A stretch of 64,000 nt of DNA from Hirundichthys speculiger (lineage: Eukaryota > Chordata > Actinopteri > Beloniformes > Exocoetidae): NCBI GenBank assembly GCA_018398805.1, contig JAGFBZ010001902.1, forward strand, positions 620,001 to 684,000. The letters are read 5' to 3'. The notes under the pieces are model-generated. The model searched no databases, was not told the origin of the DNA, and saw only the letters and a program-made list of their open reading frames with translations. Of this stretch, positions 38,101 through 49,083 are shown in pieces; position 1 is the stretch's first letter, and each line of letters opens with the position of its first letter. A program made the position numbers and the translations under genes.

Positions 38101-41100
38101 AAATCAGGATACACTTGTATCCGAATGTTTGCAAGAGAAAAGTAGAGAAGAGGAGCAGCTCATGATCCAAAGTTCACCACATCATGTCTCAAACATGGTG
38201 GAGGCTATGTTATGGTATGGGCATGTGTGGTTGCCATAGGAACAGGCTCTCTGGTGTGATGATGTCGACAGACGTATCCAGGTGAATTCTGGCAGGTGTA
38301 GGTCTGGACTCACATTCAGCTCAATGCAACAACGCTGGTCGGATGAGGCTTTGCAGTGCAGATGGATAATGACCCTAAACATCCTGCCAAAGCATCTCAA
38401 AACTTTTTGAAAGAAAAGAAATTGAATATTCTTCAATGGCCAAGTCCAGTTGCCTCATCACAACCCAGTTGAGTGTGCTTTTCATTTTCTGAAGGCAGAA
38501 AGGATTTTCCTTAGATGTAATAGATGTTATGGCTGTATTCACTGTTATGTTTGTCCAAATATTTTTAAACCTCTAAAAACTGAGCTACTTTGCTTAAAAT
38601 AACTGTAATGCTAAAATGGTAAATCCCATATTTTTTGTGATACCTCTGAAATTTAAGGCCACGTTTTTTTTAAAAAGTCTTGAGTTCAAGTTCATTATTA
38701 CGATTGTTTTTTTTTTTTTTTTTTCTGTTTTATATTCAGCCTCCAGGACAGCCCACGCTCTGTCTTTGTCACAGTGTTTGAACGGCACTTACCTTTATTC
38801 CTCCTTGACTGCTGCATACCAGTCCTGAAGTACATGGGAGATTACCCCACCAGGCAGACGCAGAGTCCTTTCGAACTCACTGACCAGATCTTCCGTCCCG
38901 CCACTGAAAATGATTCACTCAGGGATGAGATCTATTGCCAGATCATGAAACAAATGACAGGCAACAATAACAGGTGTGTTACATCACCTTTTCCTGGCCT
39001 ACTGCCAAAGGCTTTCTGATTTATCTTAAAATATCTGTGTGGTGCTGGTGGTTTTGATCATTTGTTAACTTATTGATCATTTAAGCCTCTTAGGTTTCAC
39101 ATAAAGGTTTAGGGTGTGACATACCCCTCTCTTATTTTGCAGCAGGAGTGAGTAAGATGCAGATTAAACTTGTCTTGTCTGCCCCCCAGGTTCAGCATGG
39201 AGCAGGGCTGGCAGCTGCTGTGGCTTTGCTGTGGTCTGTTTCCTCCCAGTCAGTCTCTTCTGCGACACGCCCAGCGATTTCTTGAGTCTCGTCGCAGAGA
39301 GTCCCTTGCCCCCGACTGTCTGCAGCGGCTGCAGAGCTCTCTGAGGTTCGATCCCGACACCAATGTATTGCACGGCACAAAATGTACAGAAAAAGCGAGA
39401 TGCAAGACATGAATGAAAGTGTGCGCTGATCGCTTTCAGGGCCAAGCCTTTTATAGAGCAGTTAATAATGCCTTTATAAAAAAATACACAGAGTTGCACC
39501 ACAGCTGCTCAGTTAGCCATCAGATAACATGACACTGCTGTGGTGAGAGGAGGAAATGTCATGTTGTGATACATTGTGCTTAACCTGTGAATTCGTTGCT
39601 GATTGCTCCTATAATACATTTCCCTCTGTGGATGTAGGCAATTTCAGTATGGTTTTGGAACAAAACTGATATTTCAAAGTACCAGTAAAAACTCAACTGC
39701 AGCATGACATGACCTTTATGTGACACAGTTTTGTTTTCGCCTCTTGTGATAAGTCCTTTCAAGAATTATAACGATCTATGTCCAGAACCGCTTTCATTGT
39801 AGCAGGTTCCTATTTCTGCAACCACTCTAGCAGTTTCTGTTTTCACTCAAATATGACATAGAGATGTGCAACAAAAGATAAACCCGATATCCATGTTCAC
39901 AGTTTAGGGATTTCTGGGAGGTTTTTGTCCTCAATTTCACAGAGGAACAGTAGATCCAAAACCTTTGGATGACTCGCTCATCCTAAAACATCCATATTTC
40001 TTGTATGTTTGTTGACAGACTTGTGCAGTTTCAAAAGACCGACAGTTCTTGCTGCTCTGTTCCTCTATTTAATGCTTAAATGCAGACAGCACTTGGAACA
40101 GACGTGGAACGGCTCTGGATGGGAAACTAATCTATAGAGGCTTTTTATTAACAGCACAGAACCTTTAAAGCTTCAGTTCCAACAATGAACAACTGTGAAA
40201 ATTACACGTGACTAAACATTTGTGTGTCTGGTCCAGGATGGAGCCCAGGAAGCTCCCGCCGCACCAGGTGGAGGTAAACGCCATCCAGCAGAACAGCACC
40301 CAGATCTTCCACAAAATCCACTTCCCCAATGACACCGATGAGGTACGAATATGGTTACCTTTTATTTATATATTTACAGGGAAAAAACAAATCAAGTCAT
40401 TAATAAAAATCAAAAGGCCAACGGCAGCCTTGGCTCACCGTTACTCTTCCAGTAATACCAGTAACTGCTCTCATCTGTCTCCAGATATTTGAAGTAGCAA
40501 CCAGCACCAGGATCAAGGATCTGAACCAGAACATTTACAGAAAGCTCAACCTGACTTCAGCAGATGGCTTCAGCCTGTTTGTCGTAATACAAGACAAGGT
40601 TCATTCATCTCTCTCCGAAGTTGTAACAAATTAAGATTCTAGGATTTTACAGTAATTGTTCCTTAATGAGCAATCTTTGATTAACCAAGAACAAAAAACT
40701 AATTTTATTTTTTGGTTTTGTTTTGTTTTTGTCAGGTTCTCAGTTTAAATGCCACAGACTACTTCTTTGACAGTCTGAGACAAATCAGTGACTGGTCCAA
40801 GAAAGCCAAGCAGACCAGAGATGGTAACAGCACATTGTTTGATATTGGACACAGTGGGACGTTTAATAGTTCATAATTATCCCGTAAAATTCTCTTTGTG
40901 TATTTTTGTGTGGCTTTGCGTCTGTCCTGCAGGTGGACCAGTTAACGTGTCCTACCTGGTGTTCTTCATGAGGAAGCTGTGGTTCAGTGTGATCCCTGGC
41001 AGAGACATACAGGCTGATCTTATCTTCCATTTTCCACAGGTACATTAGAATAAAACGGCTTACAAGTTTGCAAAAGCAGCTCTGAAAAGTTTTTTTTTTT

Positions 41101-43287
41101 CTTTTGGAAATGTAACAATAACCAAATACTTCCATAAACGTAATCCCACCTTGCACAAATGATATGGGTAGTAACCATTGTTTTCAACGCTGTCAAAGTC
41201 CTGAAATAACACACTGAATTCACCTTTCTATGTTCCAGGAGTTACCCAAGTACTTGAGAGGCTGGCATGATTGCACTAAAGAGGAAGTGGTCAACATTGC
41301 AGGTCTGCTCTTCAGGGTAAAGGTCGGCAGTGACAAGACGCAGTTTGTCACGATTCCCAAGATGCTGAAGGAGCTGGTGCCTGCTGACCAACTGAAGGCC
41401 ATGTCTGAAAATGAGTGGAAGAAGGTACGGGCATGAAAGAATAAAGATAAAAATAACTTTGCTATGTTTCTTTTCAACAAACGTCAGAGGAATGAAAAGA
41501 TCAGCAAAGCAAATGTCGGGAATTTTCAACAACCTCATCCTTTGCTGAAGATTTGAATCATTTGCCAGGCAGTGACACACTGACATATTTAGCCCTGACG
41601 GTGGGAAGAAAAGGACCTTAATCTTACCCACCATGCATTGCAGTGGCCAGCAGAAGTGTGCTGTTCCCTCAGGAACCGGTCCTGTAGGAACAAGACCATC
41701 AGCTTCACTCTGAACTTTGCTGTGCCATGCACTTCTAGTTCAGTTCGCCCTCTGTGACTTTTAGCCGTGTTAGTATTCGTCGCAGCTGCCACAGGCTTGT
41801 TGAGCTGTGAACTGCATGTGCATTTTGCTCAATAAGAACAAAAAAACCAACAGCAAATTATTCCTTATCGGGAAATAATAGATTTGCGAGTACAGCAGAG
41901 CCGTTGTTGTGTTCTGTCTCTGATCTGGAACATTTTGCTAGAAGGGCCGTGTTGATGTTTATAGAGTTACGCCGATTATTTATGATAGTTAAATTGCTGC
42001 TCACTGTTGTTAGTCACAGATGAAAATCACTTGAGTTATCAGCGAGTATTAAAAGCTTCAGTTAATGCACGACTCATGTGATATAAACCCCTTTGTATTC
42101 TGTTCAGGAACATGTGGCCTGCTGCAACAGACACTGGCTACTGACTCGTGTAAAAAACCGCAGACCACAGTGGGGCTCTGTGGCACAGATGAATATGACT
42201 TGTTGCATTCACTGTTGGCTTTGGACTTTTCATGACATTTCTTTATGAAGACAAAAATACAAAATGCCACGAGACACATCCTTTCAATCACCCAGACTGT
42301 ATGAACAATATCACGATTATAACCTTCCCATGATCCCTGTCTCTTTAGTGAAAAGATACCCAGAAGGCTGTGCAGCCTGAAAGAAAATGACTGACCTCAT
42401 GACGGATATTTCATTTTTTTTTTCAAACAAGGAGACAGTGTTGTATTTTACTATGATCTGTATGTTTTTGTCATTTTCAGAATATTGTCGCCTCGTATAA
42501 CAAACAAGGTAATATGACCACTGAAGACGCCAAGATCGCCTTTCTGAAGGTGATTTGCCGCTGGCCAACATTCGGCTGTGCTTTCTTTGAAGTGAAGGTT
42601 AGTGCTTCCAGTGAATTCAGCACAAATGGTGCTTTATCTTACAATCCATGGTCCATTTGGGTGGGTGGCTTGTTTATCTGACGCGCTTGTCCTTTCCCAG
42701 AGCTCTGTAACCTCTGTCGCCCCGGTGCACTTGGAGGACAAAGCAAATAGTCACAGCTACTGTAAAGAGCTTTCTTCTCACTTGCTTCTAATTTACTTTT
42801 CAGCAAACATCAGAGCCAAGTTTTCCAGATATCGTGCGAATAGCCATCAGCAAGCAAGGATTCACAATCATCAATCCAAAAACAAAGGTATAAAAACATA
42901 AGACAAATTATAATTAGCAGCTTTTTATTCAGAATTTTGCTCTTAATTTCATATATATATATTTTTTTTTTTCTCTTGCAAGGATGTTTTGGCAAGTCAT
43001 GCATTCAACCGCATTGCTAACTGGTGCAGTGGAAGCACTTACTTTCACATGACTATTGGAAGCCTGGTCAAGGGGACCAAATTCCTGTGTGAAACTTCAC
43101 AGGTGAGGTGTTGTTGTGCAAGAGGTGAATTCCAGAAGTTGGAGTGCATTCGTTTCATGTTGTTTTCTTGACTTCCTTGTCTTTTTAAAAGGGTTACAAA
43201 ATGGACGATCTCCTGACCTCCTATGTGAACATGTACCTGAGAGAAAGGAGGCCAATGCAAAGCAGGAACCAGCGCTTCGACATGTGA
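18576..43287 (+). CDS. myo7b: Unconventional myosin VIIb (whole gene)
   Basis: Actin-based motor of the myosin VII class. In mammals MYO7B works at the tips of gut and kidney microvilli with the intermicrovillar adhesion complex. Layout: motor, IQ neck, MyTH4-FERM, SH3, MyTH4-FERM; about 2,235 residues, against about 2,116 for human MYO7B. The extra length comes mostly from one 100-codon exon in the first MyTH4 domain. The start is MLHLSK at 18576-18593, spliced directly to GDFVW, as in the family. The end is [12 protein letters not shown]... and a stop at 43287. Myosin VIIb is preferred over VIIa because of the sap130/gpr17 neighbourhood and MYO7B-like stretches such as [19 protein letters not shown]. 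The frame breaks in three places (exons 10, 21 and 35; see findings). All other exon phases agree over 47 exons, splice sites are intact and no internal stops occur in the correct frames, so I do not call it a pseudogene. Exons are listed in the domain blocks. Confidence 0.92.
19975..20480 (+). mobile_element. Tc1-like transposon remnant in myo7b intron 3
   Basis: Degenerate DNA keeps phrases of the same Tc1-like family as the 2841-4954 element. These are AGCAAAACAATGCC (QxNA part of the catalytic zone) near 20218, CCTGTCACCATGAAAAACAT (like LSPxKNI) near 20281 and TTGCTGGCATCAAATGTAAA near 20411, which matches the family end segment. No open frame remains. Confidence 0.55.
21078..21725. mobile_element. 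pogo/Tigger-like non-autonomous element in myo7b intron 4
   Basis: The ends are inverted: CAGTGATTCCTTATTTTTCG on the left, and the reverse complement of the right end begins CAGTGATCCCTTGCCAATTC. Both are flanked by TA (21076-21077 and 21726-21727), the target duplication of Tc1/mariner/pogo elements. CAGTGATCCCT...CGCG ends are typical of Tigger/pogo elements. About 650 bp, with no transposase frame. Confidence 0.65.
22014..22032. repeat. G19 homopolymer next to a poly-T tract
   Basis: Nineteen G follow a T-rich stretch (21958-22013) in myo7b intron 4. Low complexity. Confidence 0.9.
26341..29027 (+). CDS. myo7b: myo7b exons 18-21: IQ neck and charged helix
   Basis: Exons: 26341-26435, 26522-26606, 27963-28181, 28817-29027. 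They encode about residues 749-951. The IQ motifs (light-chain/calmodulin sites) include [36 protein letters not shown] and [14 protein letters not shown] charged Glu/Lys/Arg-rich helix ([11 protein letters not shown]..., then [11 protein letters not shown]) follows, shorter than the MYO7A single alpha-helix. The block ends in the conserved [19 protein letters not shown] segment. Exon 21 carries an extra A in a four-A run (28868-28871) that shifts the frame in the middle of the helix. Confidence 0.9.
26811..26846. repeat. Perfect 17-bp inverted repeat (hairpin) in myo7b intron 19
   Basis: CTGTGATACCACAGACC (26811-26827) and its exact reverse complement (26830-26846) are separated by the 2-nt loop CA. 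It lies about 50 bp before a MITE-like element. The almost loop-free palindrome suggests a mobile-element footprint or a cruciform-forming site, not an RNA gene. Confidence 0.85.
26895..27707. mobile_element. MITE-like element with long inverted arms and TTATTATGAAATA repeats
   Basis: Outer ends TATGGAGCCCC and GGGGCTCCATA are exact inverses and are flanked by CTTCTG on both sides (26889-26894, 27708-27713). That is a likely 6-8 bp target duplication. The arms carry several copies of TTATTATGAAATA on the left and their inverse on the right. An inner 25-bp perfect inverted repeat sits at 27188-27212 and 27546-27570. The core (27213-27545) is more GC-rich and holds CCAAT-type motifs in both orientations. 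No coding frame. Superfamily uncertain; an 8-bp duplication with one mismatch would suggest hAT. Confidence 0.7.
29107..30636 (+). CDS. myo7b: myo7b exons 22-27: first MyTH4 domain
   Basis: Exons: 29107-29319, 29415-29579, 29671-29970, 30052-30212, 30300-30426, 30517-30636. They encode about residues 952-1313. The block begins with an acidic linker ([18 protein letters not shown]), then the MyTH4 core: [62 protein letters not shown] and AERLRRT-like segments. Exon 24 is a 100-codon basic, Ser/Thr/Pro-rich insert in the loop between the early and late MyTH4 helices. It carries two copies of a roughly 31-residue unit containing FTDLL. In MYO7A this loop is much shorter. Confidence 0.9.
31485..36024 (+). 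CDS. myo7b: myo7b exons 28-33: first FERM domain
   Basis: Exons: 31485-31658, 33505-33732, 33823-33990, 34089-34206, 35624-35750, 35858-36024. They encode about residues 1314-1640. The F1 lobe starts [16 protein letters not shown]. It is followed by [14 protein letters not shown] and [16 protein letters not shown] (F2), then [15 protein letters not shown] and the F3 lobe. Cargo binding in the family runs through this MyTH4-FERM unit. Intron 28 holds a reversed Tc1-like element. All phases agree. Confidence 0.9.
31908..33430 (-). mobile_element. Tc1-like transposon, reversed, in myo7b intron 28
   Basis: The right end (CATCCCAACTTTTTTGACTA up to about 33430, followed by TA) and the inner words CATCATTCCACTTCTGTTTT and TTTCAACATCTGATATGTTC match the end of the 2841-4954 element. 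The left end is truncated but keeps CAGATGTTGAAACTGAGAC. Internal DNA near 32820-32880 is the reverse complement of the transposase region of that element, so this copy lies in the opposite orientation. No frame is intact. Confidence 0.7.
36132..36313 (+). CDS. myo7b: myo7b exon 34: SH3 domain
   Basis: A single exon encodes an SH3 fold: [17 protein letters not shown] (ALYDF-like first strands), [14 protein letters not shown] and [11 protein letters not shown]. About residues 1641-1701. It sits between the two MyTH4-FERM units, as in all myosin VII tails. Confidence 0.88.
36397..39345 (+). CDS. myo7b: myo7b exons 35-38: second MyTH4 domain
   Basis: Exons: 36397-36519, 36642-36796, 38820-38973, 39190-39345. 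Landmarks are [48 protein letters not shown] and [18 protein letters not shown]. Exon 35 starts in one frame ([10 protein letters not shown]) but must end in another to give the family's F-S-x-x-Y-F-R motif before TPTKDVNRQ. One extra base lies in the CTCTCT tract near 36497-36503. Exons 36 and 37 are joined by a U12-type AT-AC intron that restores [11 protein letters not shown] exactly. Confidence 0.88.
36797..38819 (+). other. myo7b: U12-type AT-AC intron of myo7b
   Basis: The donor reads ATATCCTCTT, close to the U12 consensus ATATCCTTT. A near-consensus branch site CTCCTTGAC is at 38801-38809, and the intron ends ATAC at 38819, 11 nt after the branch A. Splicing here joins ACT-G to CA-GTC-CTG, giving TAVLKY in frame with no other edit. 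No GT-AG pair nearby gives the conserved sequence. The intron also carries a Tc1-like remnant. Confidence 0.88.
37870..38480 (+). mobile_element. Tc1-like transposase remnant in the U12-type intron
   Basis: Degenerate Tc1-type transposase DNA. GATAATGACCCTAAACAT (38365-38382) encodes DNDPKH, the stretch around the second catalytic Asp in Tc1 transposases. It is followed by a LQWPSP-like reading near 38430. Upstream phrases such as GGTGGAGGCTATGTTATGGT also fit. Many stops; borders not found. Confidence 0.6.
40237..43287 (+). CDS. myo7b: myo7b exons 39-47: second FERM domain and C-terminus
   Basis: Exons: 40237-40342, 40485-40598, 40736-40823, 40933-41039, 41239-41424, 42481-42597, 42804-42887, 42983-43102, 43192-43287. 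They encode about residues 1911-2235. Landmarks are [14 protein letters not shown] (F1 start), [62 protein letters not shown] and the class VII ending [12 protein letters not shown]. The last residues [13 protein letters not shown] differ from mammals. In mammals this MyTH4-FERM binds the harmonin/ANKS4B scaffold. All phases agree. Confidence 0.92.
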
Positions 43288-43705
43288 AGTTGAGCATCAG
43301 ACCTATGATTGCAGCTCCTTTTGAAGGAACAGTCACATGATATGTGGAAAAATTATTACTATTATTTAAAGTGAAAGGGATATTATACATGAGCAACTCC
43401 TTTTCATGATTTTTACCATCATGATCTCCTAATTCTGTTCACAATTGTGCCTTCCTATCCAGCTCCAAAACTCCTCTAAGGTGCCTAAATGTAACATTTC
43501 CTTTTGTTGTTTGTACGCATGAATGAGGCAGAACTGTAGCTGAGTATTTTCACAACAGATCGTACCTCAGTTACAGATACGGCATGACAAACCTGTGAAA
43601 CCGGTTTTGTCATTTTGCATGCTGAGGCTAAGTTCAGTGCCGGCAGTTGAGAGCGAGCTACATTAGTGTTTAGCAAAAACAAAAAAAAAGAAGAAAGAAT
43701 TATGT
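43288..43705 (+). other. Proximal myo7b 3' UTR
   Basis: Non-coding DNA after the stop codon. Polyadenylation signals AATAAA occur further on at 44202-44207 and 44895-44900. The 3' UTR may therefore extend to about 44.2 or 44.9 kb and would then include the MITE that follows. Confidence 0.35.
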
Positions 43706-43924
43706 CAGGGGTGTCCACCTCCAGTCCTGGAGGACCGCTGTCCTGCATGTCTTAGATGTTTCCCTGCTTCAGAGCACCTGATTCATATGAATGAGTCATG
43801 AACAGACTTGTGTAACAGACCTGGATGACAAGTCGGTGATCCATTCATTGGAATCAGGTGTGTTGAAGCTGTAAAATGTCTGTGACTGACAGCAGCCCTG
43901 GAGGACTGGAGTTGAACACCTCTG
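43706..43924. mobile_element. Short MITE downstream of the myo7b stop
   Basis: About 219 bp with inverted ends: CAGGGGTGTCCACCTCCAGT... on the left and ...GACTGGAGTTGAACACCTCTG on the right. This is a very common fish non-autonomous DNA element beginning CAGGGGTGTCCA.CTCCAG. Family assignment is by memory (hAT-like), and the target duplication is not clean. Confidence 0.7.
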
Positions 43925-46900
43925 GTTCATGTACTCAGGGGCTTAGATCCATCCAAACATACGTATGCAGTCATTTCACTTCAGTTCGGTCTCTTCTGTT
44001 GTTTTGATTCTCTCTGACATTTTCATGACCGCGTCTGTCTCATGTATTATACTCAGGCTCTGTGGCTCCACTCTGCACCCTCCATCTTCTCTGCTTCATT
44101 AAAAAAATTTAAACCCAACTCTGTACTCTATAACTATTCTGTCTTTTTACCTTCCACACACACAGTGAAGGAAATCAGAAGATAAACAGGAAGGGTGAAA
44201 AAATAAATACATAACCCATCTTCTGTTGCCTGTACTGTAGACCGACTACATGTCCATGTGGAGCACAACTGCATCCACATCAGTCACATGGAGAGAAGTT
44301 TAATTTAGATTAGAGTTAGTTATATCTTGGCCATTTCAGGTATAAAGTGATTACCATAAAAAGGAGAAATTAAACTTTGGGGTTTAATCAATAGCTACAT
44401 CAATAATTCAAAGGTTACTAGAGAGAATTTATCTTGAAATACTGCTTGTGTGCACATGTGAAGTTTAATGCATTTGTGTTTACAGTTTTGAGACAATTTT
44501 CTAAGTCTTTTGATCTAAAAATGTGCTAGTCTTAAACTCTATCAGAAGTCACAGATGTTAAATTTACCTCCCCATTTAAAAATGGAAAAAAAGGGGGGGG
44601 GGGGGGTTCTTGCTCCCTCATCATTTGCATGTCTGTTGTATGTGTAAATGTCTGTTGCAAGTCTCCTTCACTGCTTCTGTTAGATCATTGTAAATGTTGT
44701 TTCTGGTCATTGTCGTACTAATGCTAAACACGGAGCAGGGCCCCGTTAGGAACTGCCTCATACTGTTTCCTCTTTTTGCAATGGCACTCAAAGACTTTAC
44801 AGGGTTCCTTGAAGTGAAAACATTTCCATTGAAAAAAACATTCAGTGAAACATCAATCGTTGAGATTTTTTTTTTTTCTCAGCTAAAGTTGTCTAATAAA
44901 ACATTTCTCCACTAAATGTCTGTTGATTAGTTATATTTCCTGTGGAATCATTCTGGTTCATTCAAGTCTTTTGTATTTGCATTTAATGTGCTCTAACTTG
45001 GCAGTCTTGCAAAATAAAATAAAAAAGTGTATCTATATATATTTGTTTTTGTTTTTTTTGTTAATAAAGTAAATAGAAATTAGCTGCCTGGAATGGCTAT
45101 ATAGAGTGTTCTTGAGAGGACGCTTGCATCTGTGGAGGCTGGTTTGTTTCCATGACAGTCTGAGTTTCTACAGAGTCAGCAACCAACTGCGCTGATGGAA
45201 TTATCCTTTGAAATGAAAGAATCTCATTTGCTATGAAACTCTGAGCAGCCCTCAGACGCACCTATTTAAACTGCACAGCAGATGAAGGAGACAAGCTGGA
45301 CAAAAGCGGGGTGTCCATCCCAATTAGTAGCTGGCAGTATATTAACAGGGTAGCGATGTCAAAGCCTCTCCACAGTCCTGCACAAATAGCGGCTTCATTC
45401 AAGGCGACAGAATACCATTTGCATATCGATGATATCGTGGAGAAAAAGGGACGATGTGTCTAAAGCACAGCTGTGAAGTCCATGTTTGAAAGAAATATTA
45501 TCCCCCTCAGCCAGAGGGTCCTTTCTCCACATCTGTCCAATGGCTATGTGACTGATTATTTTGGGCATTCCAGTTCCAGATGCCCCCAGGAGGCAAGAGA
45601 GCAACAAGGGCCTCTGTCTCCGCGAAGCAAACCCCCTTCTCACGCTTGTTTTTTTTTTTTTTCTCCCCCTCGCTGTCCTATAGAGCGTGGGGCCCTCTTT
45701 AGAATTTAACAGACTATCTACAACAGATCATCTCTGAGACTTCAGTCATAAACCTTCACAATCAACAACACAGTCCATCTTCTATCAGTGGGGGGGGTTC
45801 GTGGTGAAGGCACTTGGTGCACCACTGGGCCTGGTTTCCATGGAGTCATGCCCAACAACTCACTGCGACTGAGGCATGCTATTCTTCTTCCTGCTGCTAA
45901 AATGCGCCGCTTATTCTGACTCAAGCTATTGTAGAGCACACAAGTGGCTCTCTGAGGAGAAGGGATGGAGAAAGAAAGGGTGGGGTCAGGGTTCAAACGA
46001 AAGGCCCCCATCGGGACTCCCTTTCTGTTATCAAATTTGTTGAGAGACAAAAAGAGCTACAGTCTCATTCCTGAGGACATCTTCAGGGAGAGAAGCGGGG
46101 TTATAGGACAGCATTCTTTGTGTCAGAGCAGCAGATAAACGCTCTGTCCTCACGTTGCTCTGCTTACAACTCCCTCATCCTGCACTGTTGTTGTCTGCTC
46201 ATTGCTCAGCCAAAATATTCCTTACAGGAGCTCTGGTAAGTCCTCTTTCTATCAAACTTTGTTCTGTGATAGCTTTCCTTAAATTGTTTTTTTTTCCCCT
46301 TGTCAGAGTAATGATGCTTTATCAAGCTACAAGATCAAAATAAAATTACTTTTATAACTAGAGTTAGTATTTGTTCAGTTAACATCTTTTTTCATGTGAC
46401 TCTGGTCTTGTAAATCCATAAAGAACTTTATATTTTTTAATTCTTTTTGAAGTAACAGCATCCTATCGTCAGCTTTTTAAGACTGTTGAGGTGATTATAA
46501 TTAATTTCGGTTACCACATTTCTCATCCTCACTGCACATTGCTGCTGTCACAGTTTCATAAAGGGGACCAACACCAGGATGCTCAGCCTCCTGTTGTTGA
46601 GAGAACGCCTGCACAGATTTGTTGAATCAGATCACCGTGATGATGGCGAATTTCACGATTGTCTCTCTCTCTCGAGGATTATCCCTCAGAGAACCGCATT
46701 TGTAGAGGCTTTTCTATTCAGCTGCCGCGCTCCTGGTTTGTTATCCCTGCTGGGGCTGCAGAGACATTTTTTTCAAGGGGGAATGAAAGCTCAGAGTCTG
46801 AACCTTGGCTGAGAATTGTCTTTGCTTGCGGGTCTCACACTTCTCACAAAGGCGCACCGCTACAACTGGCTGGCTCTTAATGGACCACAGGTCCGGCTCG

Positions 46901-49074
46901 TGAGCCACTGAAAGAGAGATTAAGCACAGTTCAAAACAGACAATCCCTTTTGTGCAGTCCTATTTAATTACATTTTCCCTTTTTTTAGTGAGATATCTGC
47001 ATGATATATTTGAGAAACTCCCCTCAGCTGCAGAACCCTCACATGGGATGACAGGTTCATGAGTAACACATGTTACAATGTTGGCGTTGGACCTGGAACA
47101 AATATCGGGGGGAAAGTCAAAGAGAACCCTTCCCTTTGATTATTTCTAATCAGACTTTGTCAACACACCCCAGTGAGCAGTAGTTTGATGTCCATCTAAA
47201 GAAAATAAAGAGGAAAAGAGGATTGGACATTTGGAGCTTGGCAGAGCTGGATAAGGGAGTTGTTTGTGATTCCTAGGTGTGTCTACGTAGGAGGAGATAA
47301 AATGTTATCCCAGAGGGAATGTTAATTTTATCCATGAACCTAAAACGTTTAGACCACCATTGATGGAACAACAGTAACAGGAAATATGTATCTAAAGATA
47401 ATATTTGTTTCATAAAATGATGTGGGAAGCCTGACACGTACTATGACCTCTTAAACATGAAAAAAAAGAATTTTATTCAAGGGATCTTTGATTTTTCTTA
47501 AAAGAGGGTGTGTGAAGTAGATATGGTTAGTTAGCGTCTTAACTCTAGTAGACAGCGGTTGTTTCGTTCTCACGTGGAAGCAAAGTTAACAACTGCTCAG
47601 AATGGTTCCCACAGAGGAGCAAATTTACGTCATATAAAAGAAGTAAAACCTCACAGAGTTCACAGTTGAGTAAATACGTAAATATGGATTTTCACATCGC
47701 TGTACTTTCACATCAGACAGATGCAAAGACCATAGACCGCTGCAAAACTGAAGACGGTGTTACTGTGGAACAAAGTCTGGTGCAAAACTGTTGTAAATAT
47801 ATGTAATATGGCAGTGGCTCAGAACCACAAAAGCCATGTGCATGAACTGATTATCAATATTTACTGGTCAAACATCTCTGCCATCGTCACATGAGAGGAA
47901 TCATGTTAACCTATACTTTTTTGTTGGGTTCCATACAAGGAAAATTCTGGAACACTTAGGTGTACGACTTCTTATGCAACCATACATTTGTGCCTTGCTT
48001 CTCCACAGCCCCACATGGCACTTTTCTTTTTTGTTTGTTTCAATTCTGCACAATTTAACTTCAGTTTGTCGACCTGACGTTTTGTGGAAGAGTTCAGAGA
48101 AACCAGCCTGCATCCCAGGATAACCTCATCTGAACACTTCATATGAAAAATGTTCAAAGAAAATTAGCAGAACTGTTGTAACTAGACTGGTTAGATTAAC
48201 TAAGCAAACAAGACATATGGATTATCCCGCTTCACCATGCCTGACATTTAGGTGCAGATATAAAGATGGAATCAAATTTCTGCAACGTTTTTACAGCAAG
48301 ACAAGTCTAACTGCACATTTCATTCACAGAGGCAATTCCATGTGCAAAGTGCAGCAAATAATCTTCTAAAACGTCAAGTCTGTTCAAAGTGATATGAACC
48401 ACAGGCAGCGTCAAATTATATCACATTACTTAGTACCGAATTACTCAAGAATGTTCTGCTTTTTCTGTCACATTTCATGGTTAGTGCTATCTTCCAAACA
48501 CCCATAAAGGTTTTAAGATTAATGGGATGCTGTATGTTCATTAGAGTTTGCCTTTCAGCCCTGATAAATCAATTGCTGCAAATCAGAGAACTGGGTCAGT
48601 TGAGCTGCAAAGGCAAGAGTGAGGAACTAATGAGTTGTTTGACTTCCTGGACATTGTAGAGGAAGTCGAATGGTCAGAATGAAGCAATTATGTGCTCTGA
48701 GGGCACTGGCACATTAACCAGGGACACTGACATCCATTGTTACCTTAGGAGGCTGGCATGGTGACAAACACTGTTCCTGCCTGCTGTCTGTTTTGTGTGT
48801 TTGTGGACTGGGTTGGGTTAGTACGGTTTCCTGTCACTGAGGGAGTTTGCTCTCGGAATACTAACAATGAACTTTTTTGCTTTTAATCAAAAGTTCTTGG
48901 CTCAAATGCAGCTGAAGCTACGCTGCAATGTAAATATCTGTTCTTATCTCTCTTGCAGGTATGCATTTTGTTTCTTTTTTTTTAAACAACAACAGCAAGA
49001 ACAAAACCAAAAGTTAGGTTGTTTTCCAGATAAATTAATTTACATGCATTGCTTGTATTTCCTTTTTCTCCACA
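43925..49074. other. Intergenic spacer myo7b to gpr17
   Basis: About 5 kb without a recognisable gene. It contains two AATAAA signals (44202, 44895), a G14 run (44593-44606) and T tracts. LIMS2-type LIM-domain exons were looked for and not seen on either strand. Possible gpr17 5' UTR sequence precedes the 49074 acceptor. Open frames here lack motifs and splice context. Confidence 0.5.
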
Positions 49075-49083
49075 GCTACAATA

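Noticed and set aside
18576..43287. myo7b as a pseudogene because of three frame breaks
   Set aside because: All splice sites, catalytic motifs and the other 44 exon phases are intact, and two neighbouring genes show the same kind of low-complexity one-base breaks.
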